Made by a program: the position numbers and the translations under genes. Below, in pieces: positions 58,104-64,000 of a DNA stretch of 64,000 nt. Source of the stretch: Ctenosaura bakeri (taxonomy: Eukaryota; Chordata; Lepidosauria; Squamata; Iguanidae); assembly GCA_948474755.1 (NCBI GenBank), contig CAOLHI010002145.1, positions 248,001-312,000 on the forward strand, in the 5' to 3' direction. Every line of letters starts with the position of its first letter. The stretch's first letter is position 1. The notes under the pieces were generated by a model. It was not told the DNA's origin. It worked only from the letters and a program-made list of their open reading frames with translations, and did no database searches.

Positions 58104-58281
58104 GATTTCCGCACGAGCCTGCTATAGCGCGGTGATTCCACTTTCAACCTCCTATGGAATCCTGGGGTTTGCAGTTTCGGGAGGGGCCGAGCGGCCCCTC
58201 CCGAAACTGCAAACCCCAGGATTCCATAGGAGGTTGAAAGTGGAATCATCGCGCTATAGCAGGCTCGTGCGGAAACGGCCT
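58104..58281. mobile_element. Foldback MITE, near-perfect palindrome
   Basis: Arms of about 80 bp differ at one position by eye (CGGTGATT against CGATGATT) and meet at GGGAGGGGCCGAGCGGCCCC. About 390 bp upstream of the SELENOK ATG. Confidence 0.85.
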
Positions 58282-58902
58282 CAGAGGAAGAAGTTGAGAG
58301 CAGAAGCGTTCCTTGCCGTAGGTTCTCTTCCTCAGACGGTTGAAGGGTAGTTTGCCCATCGGGAACGACTAAGAAGTTGAGCATTTCCCGAGGTTACCAT
58401 GTATAACAAGATCCTCCAACGTTTCCTTGTATTTGTATCCATTTCATGTATCATACTCAATAAGTAGATTTCTGGGGACACAGCGAACTCAATTTGAAAA
58501 ATTTCTGTATTCCAGTCCAGTATCTGAGGCGGGGGGGGCGAAGAAAGGATAAGAAGATATTGGGAATTGTTCGCTTATAAATAATACTGCTGTTTTAAAA
58601 TTTAAGTATTTTATCTTTGATGTGTGTGTGTCCATATAAAATACATACAAAGAAAGAAGTTGAGCAGTTACCGCAACAGCAGGGTATCTATTGCAAAAAT
58701 AAAAAATGCAGAAGACGTTTACAAGTGGTTTACATGGTAACTCTGAACCTTTTGTTTTGGGTAAAGATGGCTTTTTAAAAAAAAAAAGCATGTAACAAAA
58801 CTTTTTTCTTGTGGATCCTGATATAAATGAGTGGGAGGTGGCTGTCACTGTCACCACTAATAATAGTATTAGTGGTGAAGTGTTGGTAAAAGGTGAAACA
58901 TG

Positions 58903-59062
58903 GGCCATTTCCGCACTAGACTGTTATAGCGCTATGATTCCACTTGCAATATCCTATGGAATCCTGGGCCGGCAGGCCCCTCCCGAAACTGCAAACCCCA
59001 GGATTCCATAGGATGCTGCAAGTGGAATCATAGCACTATAACAGTCTAGTGCAGAAATGGCC
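58903..59062. mobile_element. Foldback MITE, short form
   Basis: GGCCATTTCCGCACTAGACT ... and AGTCTAGTGCAGAAATGGCC, arms nearly complementary over about 70 bp. Confidence 0.85.
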
Positions 59063-59069
59063 TCAGGCT

Positions 59070-59970
59070 GGGATAAAAATCCCCAGTAGAAAACAAGTAC
59101 AGATTGTAGCAAAAGTCAGTCGACTTATATTGCAGCCCTGAAACTTTCTTTGAAACCAGGTCCAGGGCTGACTTGAAAACACAAGCCATAGGCACTATTG
59201 ACTTGCATACAGGCATGCTGCAGTTTTAAGGTGAAAGTAAAATCAAATCAAATCACAGTGCTAGAGCTGTGTAGTGTAAATGGGCAAGAGTAGGGGGCTT
59301 TATTTCATGTCACCACTGAATATCTACAACTGCTACACGGGATAAATTCAGAGAGAAAAGCTTGTGTCACGGGTTAACAGAAGGCTGATTAAAATTGTTT
59401 TCACACATGATACTACACATAATGTCTGTAACATTTGGGCTGTCTTGGTCTTGTATGTGATGCTTTGTCATAGAAAACATTTGCTTAGTTGGTAGAGTGC
59501 ATAGACAAGGCACTAAATTGAATTCTGCTATCTTTCCTTGAAGGACCTCAGGCTGGCAAAGCTGAGAAAAATTACTTCCTCAGTCTTTGGAAGGTCACTG
59601 TTAGAAGAGTCAAGGCTGCCGCAAGGAGAACTATGTCTGGATTTAGTACAAGGTTGTTTCGTGGCTTTATGGTTGGAAATAAATGGATTGTTTTTCAGGA
59701 AAAAATAATCCCCCGTGGCAGAAAAATATGCCATCTCACTTACTGAAAATACTGCTAAGGTGTGGTAAAAGACATTCGAGGCACATGAGATATTCTTCGT
59801 AAGAATAATCCACAGAACTTTGAAGTAAGTAGTTACAAATAATAAGTGCATATACACTACAGTTGTAGCAGTTTTAAATGACTGTAATATGATAGTCCAT
59901 ACTGCGGAATCATGGGATTTGTAGTTTGGTGGCATACTTAGACTCCTATCGTTGCACATATAGTTCTGTA
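59070..59970. other. Spacer upstream of SELENOK
   Basis: Mostly unassigned; GCGGAATCATGGGATTTGTA near 59903 looks like a worn foldback-MITE-type core. No gene. Confidence 0.4.
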
Positions 59971-59971
59971 G

Positions 59972-60100
59972 TGGTTAAGCTCTTTTAATTTGTTGGCATT
60001 GTTTAATCTGGAATTGTTTAAATTGTTTTACATGTTTGCTGCCCTGAGATCTCATGATAGAAAGGCAGGATAAATACTTTTAACAGATAAAATAAATAAT
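59972..60100 (+). mobile_element. L2 LINE 3' tail fragment
   Basis: GCTGCCCTGAGATCTCATGA then AGAAAGGCAGGATAAATA and AAATAAATAA. Confidence 0.55.
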
Positions 60101-60599
60101 ACAGAAGCAGGCAATTGAGCTTTCTGACAGCAAATATGAAATTCATCACACTTTAGATCCCAGAATTCCATAGGATGGAGACAAAGCAGATGAAGCGATA
60201 CCAAACAGCTGTAACTGTGTGATGTGGTTGCACTTCTAATTATTTGCAATTAATTCCTTTTTCTAGTATAACTTCATTACGTTATTTTTGTAACTTAACA
60301 AAACATAAATCCACTCTTTTTCCAGTGTATGTGACCTTTTCTGTTTAAGGGGATGAGTTTTTTCTAACTGATGGTTGGAGATATGGGACATCATATGGTT
60401 TAAAGTTGCACTCTTACTATGTCTTGTGTCCTCTTGTGGATGTTCAGGCAATAGAAAGATGAATGGGAGAAAAATGTGTTTTGTACCCCAGGCCAGAATC
60501 TTGTAGCATTCAGGTGCTGTTGGCTTTTTAAAGGTAATTGAAAGTAACTATTTTAGAAACTTTTAGAAATGTCCAAGAAACAGGTTACTTGTAGAAACC

Positions 60600-60794
60600 A
60601 GTTGTTGTTGTTCTGTGCCTTCAAGTTGTTTTTAACTTACGGTGACCCCATGGTAAACCTATCATGGGGTTTTCTGGGGCTGTGAATGTGTGACACTTCA
60701 GAGGTCACCAACTGAGTCTTGTTAACAGAACAGGAATTCAAACCCTGGTCTCCAGGGTTGTAGTCTAATGTTCAGACCACTACACCATGCTGAC
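60600..60794 (-). mobile_element. ACA/Sauria-type SINE
   Basis: GTTGTTGTTGTTCTGTGCC tail side first; head CCACTACACCATGCTGAC. Confidence 0.85.
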
Positions 60795-60799
60795 TTTCT

Positions 60800-62575
60800 T
60801 TAGAAATCAATTATATTGGGCACAAAAACTATATGTGTAAATGTCTGTTTTTAAAGATAACTTTCTAAGCTCTTATTCCCACTCTAGCTACCTTGCAGTG
60901 AAACAATATTGAGCTTGAATTTCTGGCTGATTCTCTAAATTCTTTCTGGTCCTCCTTTGCAGGGGGGAACATCTGGAATTGTGGCCCTCCAGATGGGGAA
61001 TAAATGGTCCTCCAGACATTCTTGGACTATACTTCCTATCAGCTTTAGCCAGCAATCACTTGTGAGGATAATGGGAACTGTTGTCCTTTGACATCTGGAA
61101 GGCCAGAAGTTATCTACCACTCCTGCTCTAAAGTGTGCCAAGGCTGGGGAAAAGGCAGGAGATAGTAAACTGATGAGTTCTGTTCTGATCAGTATTGCTG
61201 CACATGAATCTATGCCAATAGCTGTAGCTCACCATTTGAGATGTAAGGCATTGCTGTCTTTGCTTCTCAGGTTCTTTCTGCTCTTGATGCCTCTAACCCC
61301 TGCCCTGACTCCACCACACAGAAATATTACATAAGACTGTGGTTGTTGTCCTAATAGAGTAAAGCCACAGCTAAAGAGAGATTATTGGCTAGGCTGAGTA
61401 CAGCTAAGACAATACTTCACAATTGTTGCCACGCCGAGATGAAAGTTTAAACTGAAGTGGGAGCCAGTCCTGTGGGGATTTCCATGTAAATGTGTTTGGA
61501 GCTGTTGTAGGCCTGTACAGATTCAGTGGGTTTAGGCTCACTTAGCCCTGCAGAGGGGGATGCTGCCAATAATGTAAGAATGAGTGCCAACTGCCCAAGT
61601 TTCTTCCTAATCCAGTCAAGACCTTTGCAATTTTGTAACCATAGTAGGTTTATTTTTTACTGAGTAATATGCAGCTCAGTCTCAGGCACATTTAGAGCAC
61701 CTTGCTGCCTGTGGCCATGAGCAAGAAGACCCCACCCTTATTTCATGTGTGTGAGCCATCTGTACTGACAGTTGGATCTTACACCAACACAGTGTCCCCC
61801 ACTGCACTTGAGAGCAGCAAAATGACTTAGCAAGCCAGGGACAAGCCACAAGTCACACACAGCTGCTTCTTTTAAATGACTCCTGCCTGAGGCAGGTACC
61901 TCATTCTTCCCATTTTCATCTGTGAAATGTTGGAGGACATGCATCCTGTGGGATTACAGCTCTGCTATACCCTTCTCCATTGCAATCCAACCTCTGAGAA
62001 TGGTGGATGAATTTCCTTTCCCCTTCGGGTAACGATTGCTAAGTGTCCTATCTCCATTTCTCCTCCTCATCCAGCCCATTGCTGCCCTCCTTCCCTACCT
62101 GCCTGACAGGCCTTAACACCAAGGTCTAACCTTCTGTCTCCATACCCAACTTTATTATAGACAAGCCAGCCATGGAGTTTGTTGTAGCAACAGAGTGATG
62201 AGGCTCTTCTGTTGCCAGTAAATGAACTGAGACTGTAGCAGGAGGTTGGGGTGGTACAAGGAGAAAAATGGAGAGTGTCCTGGAAAATACCCAGGTCTCT
62301 TTCAGAGTCTTGTTGTGTGTGGGGAAAACTTGAGCGTGCTTTCCTGAGTTCAGCAGCTGTGTTCGTTGCCAAGGAATTCAGCTATTTGGCAGTGGTGCAT
62401 AACCTGGGGTCTCTCACAGGGTGTCTGCAAAGCCCTGCTGCTGGACACCAACAACAGTTTCAGCAACGAGGACACAGCAGTAGGGGAAGGGTCCAGGTAC
62501 CAAAACCTGCACCCCTGCCTGCTGCCATTTCCCTTTCGTCATGGACTTGTTTATAGGCAAGGGAGCAGTTAGGCA
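60800..62575. other. Intergenic stretch, no gene recognised
   Basis: No exon with paired splice sites and no named repeat that I can support. In human the next gene on this side is CACNA2D3, and none of its sequence is seen. Confidence 0.4.
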
Positions 62576-62579
62576 CCTA

Positions 62580-62860
62580 TAACCCCCCCCCCCGCTGCCA
62601 TGTCTCTGACAAAAGAGTCATGGCAGCAGGCACATGTGTGCCCCCAAATGCCTTCCATTTGCAAATGAGGGAGTCTGCTGCCATGTCCCTCAGCACCTAC
62701 ACCTGCTGCTGCTGTGCCGCTGATGAAAGGGACATGGCAGTAGGCATGTGCACACACCGAAGCTGCTCCCTCATATGCAAACGGAGCAATTTCAGCACCC
62801 CCCTCCCCACTGCTGCATCCCTGACAAAAAGGGATACAGTGGCAAGTGCACCTGCACAAC
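62580..62860. repeat. Hairpin repeat array, three units
   Basis: Units near 62594, 62680 and 62810 each have arms like GCTGCCATGTC(T/C)CT and AGGGACATGGCAG around a short loop, spaced about 90-130 bp, followed by GGCA(C/T)(A/G)TGTG. Confidence 0.6.
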
Positions 62861-62864
62861 CAAA

Positions 62865-63024
62865 CTATGACTCTGGAGACCAGAGTTTGAATCCCCACTC
62901 AGCTATGGAAACCCGCTGGATGACCTCAGGCAAGTCACATTCTCTCAGCCTCAGAGGAAAGCAAAGGCAGAAAATCCTGTCCAGAAAATCCCATGATAGG
63001 TTTGCTTAGGGTTGCCATCACTCA
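62865..63024 (+). mobile_element. ACA/Sauria-type SINE, 5'-truncated
   Basis: GACTCTGGAGACCAGAGTTT ... GGAAACCCGCTGGATGACC ... CCCATGATAGGTTTGC. Confidence 0.8.
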
Positions 63025-63081
63025 GTTTTCAAAGAGGAGAGAAAGGATGGCCAGAAAGAACATCTCCACATCACCAGGATT

Positions 63082-63282
63082 TTGTTCTTGTGTGCCTTCA
63101 AGTCACTTCTGAGTTATGACAACCCTAAAGTGAACATGTCACAGAGTTCTTTTTTTTTTTTTTTGGCAATATTTGTCCAGAAGAGCTTTCTCTTTGCCTT
63201 TGCCTGGGCTAAGAGAATGTGACTTGACCAAGGTTATCCAGTGTCAGAGTGAGGGTTTGAATCTGAATCTCCAGAAGCCTTG
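63082..63282 (-). mobile_element. ACA/Sauria-type SINE
   Basis: TTGTTCTTGTGTGCCTTCAA ... GAATGTGACTTGACCAAGG ... CTCCAGAAGCC. Confidence 0.8.
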
Positions 63283-63329
63283 TAATATATATATTTGAAT
63301 GTTAAAACAAATATTTAAATTTTTAAATC

Positions 63330-63404
63330 TTAAGTCTTGGGGGACTCCAGCAGCAAATTATATTTGCAGGGGATCCCCAATAAAATAAAGGTTAAGAACC
63401 ACTG
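63330..63404 (+). mobile_element. hAT-like right end
   Basis: GGGGATCCCCAATAAAATAA then AGGTTAAGAACCACTG, complementary to the left end seen at 40700. Confidence 0.5.
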
Positions 63405-63409
63405 TACTA

Positions 63410-64000
63410 TAGTAAGCTATCCCAAAGATGAAAGTATCCCCAAACATGTACAGAGCATGTCTCTCTCACCACTGAATAGTTGAAAGTTCATCCTTTCATT
63501 TCATAGTGGATTTAATCTGAGGCTAGTTTGTGTGATTTGGAGACAGAGTATAATCTCTTGCATAATGAGGAAGGGTGCCAGTAAAAGATACACCATTTAC
63601 TGTTGCTGTGATGCTTTCTTTAAAAAGCAATGCTTATCATAATCATTCATGTAATGAATTGTAAATTTAGAAACAGTAATGATAAGAAGCTAATTTTTGG
63701 CTCACCAGCAATTAATAAAACAATGTTTTAGTAAATTTCCAAGTGCTTCAACCAGAAAGGTGGTATGGAAATAATAAATGAACAACAGTGAGAAGAGTAT
63801 CAAACAGTGTAACTATTTCCAGAATGTTATATACACCATAACACAATGTTCTATAAAAGGACAGTTAACAGTAACACAGGTTCAAAGACGATGGTAGGGT
63901 ATTGTACGATAGTTGGAACAGATTAAAATTCAGAAATGCTAAACACATTTAAGCCTCACTGAACAGAGTGGGACTTGTTTCTGAGTAAGTGTCCATAGCA
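63410..64000. other. Right edge, nothing recognised
   Basis: AT-rich sequence without gene signal. Confidence 0.4.

Noticed and set aside
57900..64000. First exon of CACNA2D3, the next gene in the human order
   Set aside because: No CpG-rich first exon or signal-peptide frame with a matching donor is visible beyond the SELENOK promoter.

Overview
This is a vertebrate genomic window, almost certainly from a squamate reptile (lizard). The evidence is intron-split vertebrate genes, several SINEs of the ACA/Sauria type (tRNA-derived head, ACA-rich tail), and CR1, L2 and L1 LINE pieces beside DIRS, Helitron, hAT-like and Tigger-like elements. The species cannot be named from the sequence.

Three genes are present in the order known from human 3p21.1: IL17RB, ACTR8, SELENOK. 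IL17RB (plus strand) enters from the left edge; eight exons from 430 to 19646 give the 3' part of the extracellular domain, the membrane helix and the cytoplasmic SEFIR domain, and the first exons lie outside. ACTR8 (minus strand, 21924-43303) is complete: 13 coding exons join to 1884 nt, 627 codons plus stop. SELENOK (minus strand, 48773-57719) is complete: 5 coding exons, 94 residues with selenocysteine 92 encoded by UGA, and a good SECIS hairpin in the 3' UTR (48567-48630). IL17RB and ACTR8 converge with about 1.1 kb between their poly(A) signals; ACTR8 and SELENOK are in tandem, each with a GC-rich promoter.

Large introns and spacers are mostly transposon-derived. A 6.1 kb DIRS-type tyrosine-recombinase retrotransposon (10993-17065, minus) sits in the IL17RB intron before the transmembrane exon, and a 2.65 kb internally deleted relative (29575-32227, plus) sits in ACTR8. 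Both are antisense to the host gene and both are disabled. Other elements are a Helitron derivative with internal tandem repeats (SELENOK), a truncated L2 with a damaged reverse transcriptase (46.4-47.9 kb), CR1 and L1 3' ends, Tigger-like and hAT-like nonautonomous DNA transposons, two sets of degenerate hairpin repeats, and seven copies of a foldback MITE, six of which lie within about 1.2 kb of the two CpG-rich promoters.

Nothing here looks like a wholly unknown system. The best leads are a well-formed unannotated 100-nt cassette exon inside ACTR8, inverted Tigger-like copies that bracket one ACTR8 exon, a near-perfect palindrome just upstream of SELENOK, promoter clustering of the foldback MITE, and the pair of DIRS copies with complementary lesions.
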